This document shows positions 8,258 through 17,924 of a DNA stretch of 64,000 nucleotides, piece by piece. The notes beneath the pieces are model-generated. The model was not told the DNA's origin, made no database searches, and saw only the letters and a program-made list of their open reading frames with translations. Made by a program: the position numbers and the translations under genes. Origin of the DNA: an uncultured Paracoccaceae bacterium (GTDB taxonomy: Bacteria; Pseudomonadota; Alphaproteobacteria; Rhodobacterales; Rhodobacteraceae); assembly GCA_945952025.1 (NCBI GenBank), contig CAMFGW010000005.1:62001-126000 (forward strand), given 5' to 3'. Every line of letters starts with the position of its first letter. Position 1 is the first letter of the stretch.

Positions 8258-9135
8258 TCAGCCCCTTTGCACGCGGAAGGACCCGGACAGGTCGCCAAAG
8301 CGGCGCACGACCAGGTACATGATCCACAGGAGCAGCAGAAGGATGCCGATCACGAAGGCGGACATGGCCGCCACCACCGGATAGCGCAGGGCCGAAAGGG
8401 CGCTTTCGATGGAGTTCGAGATCAGGTTGACGAAGCCGCCGCCCAGCATTCCCGGCTCGACCCAGGCGGCAAGTGCGGGGCCTAGGCAGAAGACGACACC
8501 GGCCATGACCCCGGGCAAGGACAACGGGATGATGACCCGCGTCAGCGTCTGGACGAGAGAGGCGCCCAGATCGTTGCTGGCCTCGATGAAGGAATCGTCG
8601 ATCAGCGTGATCGAAATATAGATGGGCAGTGCCATCGGGGGGAAGAGGCTGACGATCATGCCGAAATGGACTGCCACCTCGGAATAGAGCAGCCAATCGA
8701 GGGGCGCGTCCGTCAGCCCGGTTCCCATGAGCAGGGTGTTTATCAGGCCCGACTGGCCAAGGATCGCCAGCCAGACGATGATCCGCGACGAGATGTCAAG
8801 GAAGAAGGGAATGCTCAGCATCGCCAGGCTGACGGCCTGAACGGTCTTGGACCGTCACCCTTTTGCAAGCCAGAGCGCGAAGGGCCAGGCGATGGCCAGT
8901 TCGAACAGGGTCACGGTCATCGCAATGCGGATGGTGCGCAGCGTCACCTCCCACCGGCCGGACGAAAAGAGCCCGATCCAGGTGTCCAGCGTCGGCTGGT
9001 AGACGGTGCGGAACTGCACGGTGGAAAAGAGGCTGAAGGCAAAAAGCACACAAGGCCCGCCATGGCGCTCACTCCCATCAGCATGCTGCCGCGGGTCAGT
9101 TCAATCTGGCTGTATGTGGAAAACCGGTCTTTCAT
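8258..9135 (-). pseudogene. PotB-type ABC permease, frameshift plus nonsense codon
   Basis: The gene starts at ATG 9135 (strong GGGGGG ribosome site) with MKDRFSTYSQIELTRG, then loses frame near 9050 in a GTGTG stretch. The following frame MLFAFSLFSTVQFRTVYQP runs to a TGA at 8855-8857 (WLAKG-stop-RSKTVQ), then continues without a break to 8258 with the conserved permease loop EASNDLGASLVQTLTRVIIP. The two lesions are separate. The restored protein is about 292 residues, normal for PotB. It sits between the broken ATPase and the broken second permease. Confidence 0.78.
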
Positions 9136-9170
9136 CTTTTCCCCCCTGTTGGTCGTTCTGTTGTCTGGCG

Positions 9171-10253
9171 TCATTCAGCGGCGAAGATCACCGCATCCCC
9201 TGCCTTCCAGCCGACATGCTGGATCTCTTCGCTCTCGCCGGTTGCGCCGTGCCAGCTGCGCAGACGCAGCGGCCCGGCCCCGGTCGAGACGGTGACATCG
9301 GTGTATTTCCCGCGGTAGACGCGGCTGGTCAGCCGTGCGGCCAGGCTTTCCTGGCTGTCGTCCGGCGTGGTCACGATCCGCTCGGCGCGGACCGCGAGCG
9401 CGACTTTCGCCCCTGTCGCCAGCCCCGCAGAGGTGATCTGCCCCCGGATCTTCACACTCCCGGGGAAAGCGACGATGCCCATCGCCCCTTCCCTGCCGAC
9501 AAGCTCGCCTTCCAGGATGTTCTCGTAGCCGATGAAGCTTGCGGCGCAGCGGCTTTCGGGCCGGTCGAAAATGTCGAGCGGGCCGCCGCTCTGAACGATG
9601 CGGCCCCGGCTCATCAGGACCACTCGGTCCGACATGGTCAGCGCCTCTTCCTGGCTGTGGGTGATGTAGACGAAGGTCATGCCAAGGTTGCGCTGCATCT
9701 CGACCAGTTCCAGCTGCTTGTCCTGGCGCAGCCTTTCGTCGAGCGCGCCAAGCGGCTCGTCGAGCAGAAGGACCGAAGGCCGCGTCACCACCGCACGGGC
9801 CAGCGCCACGCGCTGGCGCTCGACCCCTGAAAGCTGGCTGATCCGCCGGTCCGCCTTGGCCTCGAGCTGGACCGAGGCCAGCGCCCGCCGCGCCTCGGCC
9901 AGCGCGTCGGCACTCTTCATCTTGCAGACCTTCAGCCCGTAGGCGACATTCTCGACCACGTTCATGTGCGGAAAAAGCGCTTAGGACTGAAAGACCGTCG
10001 TGCAGTTGCGCCGCGAGGCCGGCAGTTGCGCCACATCCTCGCCACCGATCCTGAGACGGCGCACCGATGTCGGACGTTCCAGGCCCGAGATGACGCGCAG
10101 CATCGTGGTCTTGCCGGAGCCCGACGAGCCGAGGATGGTCAGGAACTCGCCCTTCGCGGCCGACAGCGACACATGCCCCAGCGCGCGCACAGAGCCGTAA
10201 TAGTGCACGACATCCTCGACCTCGAGCATTGGTTCGGCGACATCGACACTCAT
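9171..10253 (-). pseudogene. PotA-type ABC ATPase with in-frame stop
   Basis: One 360-codon frame from ATG 10253 to 9171 is interrupted only by a TAA at codon 91. It reads VFQS-stop-ALFPHMNV, where the family has VFQSYALFPHM, so a Tyr codon became a stop. Walker A (GSSGSGKTT), Walker B (VLLLDEP) and H-loop (ITHSQEEA) are intact. The signature reads LSGVERQR instead of LSGGQRQR, a second sign of relaxed selection. The C-terminal TOBE region is complete. A restart at 9965 would give a protein without Walker A, so the ATPase is inactive. Confidence 0.82.
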
Positions 10254-10291
10254 CTCTTCTCGTCTCGCTTTCGTCTTTCGATTCCAGTTGA

Positions 10292-11026
10292 TTAACGCAG
10301 GACGGCGCCATCGACCGCCGCGAGCCGCGTCGCGAAGGACAGCGCGATCCCCAGGAGGTCGCGCGACAGCCCGGCCGGATCGGCAAGGGTCGCGCCGGGC
10401 GCCCTGTCCGCGCCTGTGTTGCCACGCGTGGCAAAGGCCTCGATCACCGGGACGAGGTTCTGGAAATCACGGATGACCTCGTTCGCGACGATCACGTCGA
10501 CCTCATCCAAGGCCGCAAGGGGCGCCGTGCCGACGGCGCCAGCATCAAACTCGAAACCCGCAGCGGGAATGACCCGTGTCTCGGCCCCTTCGGTCAGGCT
10601 GATGACTCCGTCCGGCCAGGCGGCCGCGTCGGCCTCTGCCAGAAGGCGGCAGAGGTCGGACGGCAGTTGCGCCGCCTCGAACAGGTCCGCGACTTCGCCG
10701 CAAGGCAGGGTTTCCGCAGCAAAGGCCGCGTCCATGGCGGGATGCAGACGCTCGACCGCCCCGGCCATGATCGCCAGCCGCGCCGTGCCGTCGCCGAACT
10801 GCCTTTCCGCATCGACCAGGGTCTCTTTCAGCAGACGTTCGGCGAAATGATCCGACAGGACGCGGCGCGCGATTTCCGATCCGGTGCGGGCGGTTTCGAC
10901 ACGGTTGTCGATGGCAAAGATCACATGCCGCCCCTCCGGCCCCAGCGAAGAGGCTATGGCGCGCATGGCCGTGGCCAGCACCGCCTCCACCTCCCTTTGC
11001 AGACTGTCGCCCGACAGCGCGCCCAT
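10292..11026 (-). CDS. Short GroEL/cpn60-like protein (N-terminal half of a divergent chaperonin)
   Basis: The 244-residue protein aligns by eye with the first half of GroEL in the same order. SSLGPEGRHVIF matches VTLGPKGRNVVL, QFGDGTARLAIMAGA matches AGDGTTTATVLAQA, WPDGVISLTEGAE matches KEGVITVEDGTG, AAGFEFDAG matches VEGMQFDRG, and IRDFQNLVPVIEAFATRGN matches IREMLPVLEAVAKAGK. The ATP-site Asp of GDGT is kept but TTT is lost. It ends within the apical domain. The missing halves are the C-terminal equatorial and intermediate parts, so a normal ring is unlikely. It lies between truncated pxpA and the broken ATPase, and may be a relic or a specialised paralogue. Confidence 0.65.
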   Translation of the reverse strand: MGALSGDSLQREVEAVLATAMRAIASSLGPEGRHVIFAIDNRVETARTGSEIARRVLSDHFAERLLKETLVDAERQFGDGTARLAIMAGAVERLHPAMDAAFAAETLPCGEVADLFEAAQLPSDLCRLLAEADAAAWPDGVISLTEGAETRVIPAAGFEFDAGAVGTAPLAALDEVDVIVANEVIRDFQNLVPVIEAFATRGNTGADRAPGATLADPAGLSRDLLGIALSFATRLAAVDGAVLR

Positions 11027-11039
11027 CGCCCTGGTCCCG

Positions 11040-11742
11040 CGTCAGCCGACCCGCGTCGCGCAGCACGTCATTGACGGCGCGGGCTACCTCGATGGCTCCG
11101 GGGGTATCGGAGTGGACACAGATCGATACAGCGACAACCTTCACGCCCTTGCCGCTGACCGAGCGGGTCAGGCCCAGATCAAGGGCCCGGCGGGCCTTGT
11201 CGGCCTCAGCTTCGGCCGTGATCGCCGGATGTTCGCGCGAGATGATCTGACGGCCGTGATCGTCATGGTCGATGTCGACGCAGAACTCGCAGGGGAAGGG
11301 AATGCCGCGCCGGGTGAAGACCTCGGACATCCAGCAGTCCGAATAGGCGATCACCGGAACGCCGAAGACGTCGGCCGCATCGGCGATCCCCTCGGCCACG
11401 TGCTCTTCGTTCTGGGCCATGCCGAAAAGCGATCCATGGGGCTTGATGCGCGACAGCTCCATCGCCTCGGCGCGCAGAAACCCCGCGAGCGCGCCGGTCT
11501 GGTAGATGGTCAGCGCCGCGACCTCGTCGCGCGTCATGCGCATCGGGCGACGGCCGAACCCCTCGCGGTCCGGCAGGCCGGGACGGGAGCCGACGCGGAC
11601 ATTCGCGACCTTCGCCATCCGGACGGTCCGCGCCATCACGACCGGGTCCGAGGCATGAAACCCGCAGGCGAGGTTGGCAAGGGTGATGTAGGGCATGCAG
11701 GCTTCATCATCGCCGAAGCGGTAGATGCCGAACGCCTGGGGC
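11040..11742 (-). pseudogene. 5'-truncated pxpA (LamB/YcsF family)
   Basis: The frame carries most of a PxpA protein: FGIYRFGDDEAC, ITLANLACGFHASDP (metal site), REGFGRRPMR, KPHGSL and VKVVAVSICVHSDTPGA. Upstream of FGIYRF the frame reads stop-PSKPQA. The conserved N-terminal DLNCDxGE stretch, about 12 residues with catalytic importance, is absent. At the 3' end the frame runs on past the expected terminus into the GroEL-like gene, while a TGA in the neighbouring frame at 11042-11044 looks like the old stop. The gene is therefore truncated and probably shifted. It is separated from pxpBC by about 4 kb. Confidence 0.72.
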
Positions 11743-12467
11743 TTGGACGGTCAGGCGCTGTCTGCCAGACGGGCGCTGTTGCCAGATGTCGGGCCCCCCG
11801 TCCCGGACCGGCCTGTCCCGGATGTTTGCAGACCCGGGCCGGTCTGGGCGTGACGGATTGGGAAGCGTTGGGTCAGGCCGAAAGCCTGGGCAACCGCCCT
11901 GCCCCATCAGGTCAGGCCCCTTGACGGCGCCATTGAGAGGAGACGTGAAGTCGCTGAGGCCAGCCTCAACGCCCTGCAGGACCGTTGCCTTAAGGGAAAC
12001 AGTCCGCCAAGAACAAAAGGATTAATTCTATCTGCGGTTTGCGAGCGGACCTTCGCAGTGTCCATATTGCAACTACGCCAACCGCCTGCCCGATGGGCCG
12101 CCGCACATCGCCCGGAACCTTGCATCCTTGCTCGCAACTGCAGCATCCATATAGGAATTTCCTTGCCGGGAAGGCCAATGGCCACCTGTGCGGCCGCAGC
12201 ATTCCGGCGGCGCTCGCGTCCCCCATGACCGCGCTCAAACACCTGAGGGACAGGCGACGCCCGGCGCTGGCAGCGCATCGGAACCGCTGGCCTGCGCAAA
12301 AAACCATCCGATCAAACCTGCGCGGTTTACCGCCGATCCGATGTTGGGCTAGGCTCCAGTTATGCAGGTGTGACGGCAGGCCGGTGAACAGCGGCGCGGC
12401 ACCCACCCAATCAAGGAGGACTGTGCGCCAAATGCGCCAGCAGCGGTGACGCGTTGCTGGGGGTTCT
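11743..12467. other. Intergenic stretch without a recognisable gene
   Basis: About 725 bp separate the broken pxpA start from the plus-strand ABC gene. No open frame on either strand resembles a known protein. An A/T-richer patch near 12010-12035 and an isolated AAGGAGGA at 12413-12420 are the only noticeable points. The promoter of the glucan cassette should lie in the right half. Confidence 0.5.
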
Positions 12468-14417
12468 ATGATGCTGCTTTTGATAAAGGCGAGCGGGTTG
12501 GGCAGGTTCACGGACTTCTGGAAACTTCTTCGGGCCTACTGGGTCTCGGACCGCTGGAAGGAGGCCTGGCTTCTCACTGTCGCGATCATGCTGCTGACCA
12601 CCCTGCTCAGCAAGGCAAGCGTCTGGACCGCGATGGCCAGCGCAAACTTCATCGCAGCCCTGGCGAACTTCCACACCGGCGAACTTGGCCCCAATCCGGT
12701 CGAAGCCGTCCTGATCGCCGCACTCGGCTTTTGCGGGATCTACCTCGCGCGGTCGGCCGGTGGCGCCCTGCGGCACCTGATCTCGACCACGCTGCATCGC
12801 CGGGCGCGCAACTGGCTCGTGGCGCAGTTCGACCGGGCCATTCTTGCCGACGAACGCATCGCCTTCGACCTGATGAGCGACCGGACCGCCGAGGCCGGCC
12901 GGCAGCGCCTGCCCGACGCGATCGACCAGCGGGTCGACGAATGTTCCATCGGGCTCTATGGCGGCGCGGTCGGCCTGGCGATGGGCCTTTGGGGCGCGAT
13001 AACCTCGATCTGGTTCATATCCGCGGCCATCCTCGAACATAGCCAGAGGGTGCCGTTCCTCGACCGCTGGGGGCGTTCGGCGAATGCGGTGCTGTCCGAC
13101 TGGTTTGGCCCGGGCGTCGCCACGCACGTCAACCTCGTGCCCGGCATCTACGGAAGCGCCCTTCTGGCCGGGCTTCTGGTCATCGTCTATGTGCCCACGA
13201 TCACCTGGGTCGCCTGGGGGCTGGGACGGATCATCGAACGGCTGAGCCTTGAACGGCAAAAGCGCAACGGCGCCTGGCGCGGGGAATGGGGAACCTTCCT
13301 GAACCGGGTGGCGCAACTGGCGGCTTCGCGCGGCGGGCGGGCGCAGCAGGCGATCAACGGCAAGCTCTATGCCGATGTCGACGAGACCTGGGGCAGGCAG
13401 AACCGGCTCGACGCCGGCATGATGATGTTCAACACCACCTACGGCTTCCTCTCCAGCCGCCTGCTGGCCTACCTGCCGGCGCTGCCGGCCTACATCGCCG
13501 GGAACCTGAGCTTCCGCAATTTCGCCGCCAACAGCGAACTGACGGCAGAGCTGATCGGCGACGTCTCCTGGTTCATCAATGTCATGCCGGCCATTGCCAC
13601 GCTTCGGGCCAATGCGGCGCGGCTGACCGAAATGGCCCAGGCGATCGAGCGCGTGCAGGCGCGTCAGCGCTTCTATTCCGAAACCGGGATCAGCGAGTTC
13701 GAGCGGGTCGGAACGGCTTCCGGGCCGCTTCTGGTGCTGGAAGACCTGAAGCTCGGCCATCGCGGGCACGACACCGACCCGTTCCTGCTGGTCCCGAGGC
13801 TGACCATCCACGCGGGCGAAAGGGTGTTCCTGCACGGGCAGAACGGTTGCGGCAAGAGCAGCCTTCTGAAGGCGGTCGCCGGCCTTTGGCCTTACGGCTC
13901 GGGCAAGATCGCCATCCGGGACGGGGCAGAGATCTTCTTTGCCGGACAGGAGCCCGACATCCCGGACCGCCTGACCTTGAAGGCGCTCGTCACCTATCCC
14001 GACTTTCCCGAACAGCATTCGGACATCGCGGTCGCCCATGCCCTGTCGCGCGTGGGCTTGGGCGAGTTCATCAATTGCATGGACGAAGACCTGCACCACG
14101 GCAAGAATTGGCGCAACGTCCTGTCCGGCGGGCAGAAGCAGCGGCTGATCCTGGCCCGGATCCTGCGGGCGAAACCGCAGATCCTGCTGCTGGACGAGGC
14201 GACCTCGGCGCTGGACGTCGATGCTGCCATGGATTTCCACCGCATCCTGCGTGACAGCCTGCCCGATACCGCCGTGCTTGCGGTGCTGCACGGGGAAACC
14301 GTTCCAAGCGGCCCGGACGGGGCGCCGTTCTTTTCGGCCGTCCTGGACGTCGCAAACGGCGTTGCCCACGAATGCCCGGTGCGCAACAACAAGGCTGCGG
14401 TCCTCGCGGCTGAATGA
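12468..14417 (+). CDS. SbmA/BacA-like (YddA-type) ABC transporter, fused membrane and ATPase domains
   Basis: A protein of 649 residues. Its first 400 residues form a transmembrane domain of the ABC_membrane_2 type (for example AWLLTVAIMLLTTLLS and LLAGLLVIVYVPTITWVAWG), with a DAIDQRVDE stretch that corresponds to the family's DNPDQRI. The ATPase half has HGQNGCGKSSLLKAVAG (Walker A), AGLWPYGSG typical of this family, [10 protein letters not shown] (signature) and ILLLDEATSALD (Walker B). BacA/YddA relatives move peptides or vitamin B12-like molecules. Here it begins an operon with GH3 and GH144 glycosidases, so a glucan oligosaccharide is a possible cargo. It is divergent from typical YddA in the first helices. 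Confidence 0.8.
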   Translation: MMLLLIKASGLGRFTDFWKLLRAYWVSDRWKEAWLLTVAIMLLTTLLSKASVWTAMASANFIAALANFHTGELGPNPVEAVLIAALGFCGIYLARSAGGALRHLISTTLHRRARNWLVAQFDRAILADERIAFDLMSDRTAEAGRQRLPDAIDQRVDECSIGLYGGAVGLAMGLWGAITSIWFISAAILEHSQRVPFLDRWGRSANAVLSDWFGPGVATHVNLVPGIYGSALLAGLLVIVYVPTITWVAWGLGRIIERLSLERQKRNGAWRGEWGTFLNRVAQLAASRGGRAQQAINGKLYADVDETWGRQNRLDAGMMMFNTTYGFLSSRLLAYLPALPAYIAGNLSFRNFAANSELTAELIGDVSWFINVMPAIATLRANAARLTEMAQAIERVQARQRFYSETGISEFERVGTASGPLLVLEDLKLGHRGHDTDPFLLVPRLTIHAGERVFLHGQNGCGKSSLLKAVAGLWPYGSGKIAIRDGAEIFFAGQEPDIPDRLTLKALVTYPDFPEQHSDIAVAHALSRVGLGEFINCMDEDLHHGKNWRNVLSGGQKQRLILARILRAKPQILLLDEATSALDVDAAMDFHRILRDSLPDTAVLAVLHGETVPSGPDGAPFFSAVLDVANGVAHECPVRNNKAAVLAAE

Positions 14418-14448
14418 CGGCTTGGGGCACGGAAATCGGAAGGCAGAC

Positions 14449-16686
14449 ATGAAGGGCAAGGTCGACCGCCTCATGGCAGAGATGACGCTCGCCGAGAAGA
14501 TCGGCCAGCTCAACCTGCTTCCCGCAGGTGAGGGCCTAGTGACCGGCGCGGCGCAAGCCACGACGCTTGCCCAGCGGCTGGCGGCCGGACAGGTCGGTGC
14601 GGTCTTCGGAACCAAGTCGCTCGCCTCTGCCCGCGCGATGCAGGAACGGGCGATCGCGGGGTCGCGGCTGGGGATTCCGCTCTTCTTCGCCGAAGACGTC
14701 ATTCACGGGCACCGCACGATCTTTCCGCTGCCGGTCGCGCTCGCCTGCAGCTGGGACGTTGGCCTGATCGAGAAGACGGCGGCCTTCGCGGCGGCCGAGG
14801 CTTCCGCGGAAGGGCAGCATGTCGTCTTCTCGCCCATGATCGACATCGCGCGCGATCCGCGTTGGGGGCGGGTCGCCGAAAGCCCCGGCGAAGACCCGCT
14901 GCTGGCGTCAAGGATTGCGGTGGCGATGACGCGCGGCCTTCAGGGGCCGGACATGTTAGCGCCGGGCCGGGTGGCGGCCTGCCTAAAGCATTTCGTGGCC
15001 TATGGCGCGACCCAGAGCGGGCGGGACTATGACAACGCCAGCCTCGCGTGGGAGGATCTACTGGGCATCTACCTGCCGCCCTTCGCCGCGGGCTGTGAGG
15101 CCGGCGCCGCCTGTGTCATGGCCTCGTTCAACGCGGTCAACAAGGTTCCGATGCACGCCCATGCCCCGTTGATCGAAGGCTGGCTGCGCGGCAGGAACGG
15201 CTTCGACGGGCTGGTCGTGTCGGACTATACCGGGGTGAAGGAACTGACGGCGCACAGGCTGGGCCCCGCCCCCGTGGCGGTGGTGCGCGCGCTTTTTGCC
15301 GGGATCGACATGGATATGGTCGGCGAGGATTACCTGCGTGAGCTGCCCACGCTGGCCGAAGCCGGGATCGACGCGCCAGAGGCTGGTCTGGCGCTTTCGT
15401 CCGCCGCGATCCGGGACCTGACCGACCGGGCGTGCCGGCGGGTCCTGACCTTGAAAGAGCGGCTTGGCCTTCTTGACGACCCTTTCCGGGGTCTTGGCGC
15501 GACCGGCGCCGCGCCGAAGCGGCAGGCCGGCCGCAAGCTTGCCCGAAGGGCGGCGGCGCAGTCGGTCGTGCTTCTGAAGAACAACGCCGTCCTGCCGCTG
15601 TCCTCCAAGGCGCGGGTTGCGCTGGTGGGGCCCTTCGCCCGGGATCGCCGCAACATGCTGGGCACATGGTCGGTGTCCGGCAATGCCGATGATGTCGTCT
15701 CGCTTGACGAGGCCGTGGCAGCCCTGACGGGCAAGGCGCCGCGAACGGCCTGGGGCGTGAATATCGTCGAGGAGCCCTGGCTCGAGCAGCGCCTGAACGT
15801 CCATGGCGTCACCGTCGAGCATGATGCCCGCAGCGAGGCGGAGCTGATCGAGGAGGCGCTTGCCGTGGCGCGGCAGGCGGATGTCATCGTCGTGACGGTC
15901 GGAGAGGCAAAGGAACATGCGGGCGAATCCTCGTCCTGCCTGTCGCCCGACCTGCCTGCCCCCCACCACCGCCTGATCGCCGCGCTGAAGCAAACGGGCA
16001 AGCCCGTGGTGGTCGTCGTCTTCGCGGGCCGCCCCCTCGCGCTCGGCGGCGCGGCCGAGGTGGCGGATGCCCTCCTTTACGCCTGGCATGGCGGGGTCGC
16101 CGGGCCGGAGGGTGTCGCCGACATCCTCTTCGGTGCGGCAACCCCTTCCGGCAGGCTCTGCGTCACCCTGCCCGCCCACCCCGGAGAGGTTCCGCTGAGC
16201 TATGCCGAAGAACCGACCGGGCGACCCTACAGGGGGCATTTCCAGAAGTTCCTGACCGGCTGGCTCGACCTTCCCGACACCGCCCGGCGCTATCCGTTCG
16301 GTTTCGGGCTGGGGTATAGCGAGGTGCGCTATGGCACCCCGTCGCTCAGCGTCACAGTGGCGGCGGCGGACGACCGGGTTGTCCTGACCGTCCGGGTCCA
16401 GAATGCAGGCCCGCGCGAAGCGACAGAGACGGTGCAGCTTTACGCCAGCGACCCGGTCGCGCGGATCACCCGGCCCGCACGGTTCCTCATCGACTTCCAG
16501 CAGGTCACGCTCGCGGCCGGAGAATGCCGGGAGGTGTCCTTCCAGATCGACGCCGACCAGTTCCGCTACCCGATCGCGCCGTCGCTTGAGGCTGCCGAAT
16601 GGGTGCGCGATCCGGGGCTGGTCCAGCTTCACGTCGGGCCGAACAGTCGTGACACCCAAAGCCTGGACCTGACATGGCTCGCATGA
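14449..16686 (+). CDS. Glycoside hydrolase family 3 beta-glucosidase, no signal peptide
   Basis: A protein of 745 residues from ATG 14449, preceded by GGAAGG; a longer in-frame reading would overlap the ABC gene by 197 bp and is rejected. The N-terminal barrel shows FFAEDVIHGHRTIFP, DIARDPRWGRVAESPGEDP, KHFVAYGA and the nucleophile region GLVVSDYTGVKEL (Asp of SDY). The second domain and a fibronectin-III-like C-terminus (YPFGFGLGYSEVRY and later) follow, giving the usual three-domain length. The absence of a secretion signal places it in the cytoplasm. With the downstream GH144 enzyme it would release glucose from beta-1,2-gluco-oligosaccharides. Confidence 0.92.
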   Translation: MKGKVDRLMAEMTLAEKIGQLNLLPAGEGLVTGAAQATTLAQRLAAGQVGAVFGTKSLASARAMQERAIAGSRLGIPLFFAEDVIHGHRTIFPLPVALACSWDVGLIEKTAAFAAAEASAEGQHVVFSPMIDIARDPRWGRVAESPGEDPLLASRIAVAMTRGLQGPDMLAPGRVAACLKHFVAYGATQSGRDYDNASLAWEDLLGIYLPPFAAGCEAGAACVMASFNAVNKVPMHAHAPLIEGWLRGRNGFDGLVVSDYTGVKELTAHRLGPAPVAVVRALFAGIDMDMVGEDYLRELPTLAEAGIDAPEAGLALSSAAIRDLTDRACRRVLTLKERLGLLDDPFRGLGATGAAPKRQAGRKLARRAAAQSVVLLKNNAVLPLSSKARVALVGPFARDRRNMLGTWSVSGNADDVVSLDEAVAALTGKAPRTAWGVNIVEEPWLEQRLNVHGVTVEHDARSEAELIEEALAVARQADVIVVTVGEAKEHAGESSSCLSPDLPAPHHRLIAALKQTGKPVVVVVFAGRPLALGGAAEVADALLYAWHGGVAGPEGVADILFGAATPSGRLCVTLPAHPGEVPLSYAEEPTGRPYRGHFQKFLTGWLDLPDTARRYPFGFGLGYSEVRYGTPSLSVTVAAADDRVVLTVRVQNAGPREATETVQLYASDPVARITRPARFLIDFQQVTLAAGECREVSFQIDADQFRYPIAPSLEAAEWVRDPGLVQLHVGPNSRDTQSLDLTWLA

Positions 16687-17924
16687 TCCGCGGCCTGGAC
16701 GACGACGCCCTCAGGGACCGCGTGGCGCAGGCGACCGCGACCTATTTCCTGGACTGGAGCCACCCGGTCAGCGGCATGGCCCGCGAGCGCAGCGCCGGGG
16801 CGTTCGGATATGATGTCGCCGAAACCGTTTGCACCGGCGGCACGGGTTTCGGGATCCTCGCGCAGATCGTCGCGGCCCATCGGGGGTGGCGGCGGCGCAC
16901 CGCGATCCTGGACAGGGTCGAGCGGATCGTCGGCTTTCTTGAGACCGCAGACCGGTTCGCGGGGGTCTATCCGCATTTCCTGAACGGCAGCACGGGCCGG
17001 CTCTTGCCGTTCATGCCCGGCGATGACGGCGGCGATCTGGTCGAGACGGCCTTCCTGATGACCGGCCTTCTTGGCGCGGCCGCCTTCTTCACCGAGGCGC
17101 CGGAGCTTGGCAACCGGATCACCGAGCTTTTTGATGCGGTCGACTGGTCGGCGCATCTGCGTGGCGACGGCGCGGTGATGTGGCACCGCAGCCCCCATCG
17201 CGACTGGGCGCCCCATGCCTTGCCCATACGCGGCTGGAACGAGGCCTTTGCGGTCTTCGTGCTTGGCGCGGGGTCCCGGACCCACCCGATCCCGCCATCG
17301 TCCTACCATGACAGCTGGGCCACCGCTCCGGCCTTCCGGAACGGGCGGACCTATGGCGGGGAAACCCTGCCGCTTGGCCCCGACTGGGGCGGGCCGCTTT
17401 TCCTGTCGCAATATCCCTTCCTTGGCATCGACCCCCGTGGCCTCGCCGACACCTATGCCGACTACTGGGTCCAGGCGCGCAACCATGCCCGCGTGAACCG
17501 GTTTCACTGCATGGCGAACCCGCAGGGCTGGCCCGGCTATGGCGCCCAGTGCTGGGGCCTGACGGCAAGCGACGACCCCACGGGCTACGTCGCCCATTCG
17601 CCGACCGACGACACGGGGACCATCACGCCGACGGCGGCGCTCGGGTCCTTTCCGTTCGTCGCCGAGGAGAGCATGGCGGTGCTGAGGCACCTTCACGACG
17701 ACCTGGGCGAGCGCATCTGGGGCGATGCCGGTTTCGTCGACGCCTTCAGCCCGGCCCGCGACTGGGTCGCCGAAAGCCGCCTTGCGATCGACCAGGCGCC
17801 GATTGTCATCGCGCTTGAAAACCACCGGTCTGGCTTGATCTGGGACCTGGTTTCCGCGCGGCCCGAGATCAGGCGCGGGCTTGCGCGTCTGGGCTTTTCG
17901 GCGCCCTACCTCGCCAGCGCCTGA
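16683..17924 (+). CDS. GH144-type glucanase (glycoamylase-like domain, beta-1,2-glucanase family)
   Basis: About 413 residues. The pattern is that of the glycoamylase-like (alpha/alpha)6 family: GGTGFGILAQIVAAHRGW, PLFLSQYPFLGIDPRGLAD, NPQGWPGYGAQCWGLTASD, GTITPTAALGSFPF and ENHRSGLIWDL. This family includes endo-beta-1,2-glucanases. The ATG at 16683 overlaps the GH3 stop by 4 bp; an in-frame ATG at 16674 is an alternative. No signal peptide is seen, unlike many periplasmic members, which suggests action on imported material. Its 3' end overlaps the oppositely oriented GH15 gene by 19 bp (17906-17924). Confidence 0.85.
   Translation: MIRGLDDDALRDRVAQATATYFLDWSHPVSGMARERSAGAFGYDVAETVCTGGTGFGILAQIVAAHRGWRRRTAILDRVERIVGFLETADRFAGVYPHFLNGSTGRLLPFMPGDDGGDLVETAFLMTGLLGAAAFFTEAPELGNRITELFDAVDWSAHLRGDGAVMWHRSPHRDWAPHALPIRGWNEAFAVFVLGAGSRTHPIPPSSYHDSWATAPAFRNGRTYGGETLPLGPDWGGPLFLSQYPFLGIDPRGLADTYADYWVQARNHARVNRFHCMANPQGWPGYGAQCWGLTASDDPTGYVAHSPTDDTGTITPTAALGSFPFVAEESMAVLRHLHDDLGERIWGDAGFVDAFSPARDWVAESRLAIDQAPIVIALENHRSGLIWDLVSARPEIRRGLARLGFSAPYLASA

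Noticed and set aside
10545-11039. Extension of the pxpA frame as a longer protein
   Set aside because: Homology ends near 11040; the rest overlaps the GroEL-like gene in another frame and has random-like composition.
12413-12449. Tiny leader peptide with AAGGAGGA upstream
   Set aside because: The GTG at 12423 is only 2 bp from the Shine-Dalgarno-like run and the 8-codon frame has no attenuator-like structure after it.
14221-14448. N-terminal extension of the GH3 frame
   Set aside because: It overlaps the ABC gene in another frame; the ATG at 14449 has a good ribosome site and begins the family homology.
12411-14702. A 763-codon open frame on the minus strand
   Set aside because: It is antisense to the SbmA-like ABC gene and the start of GH3, which have clear motifs.
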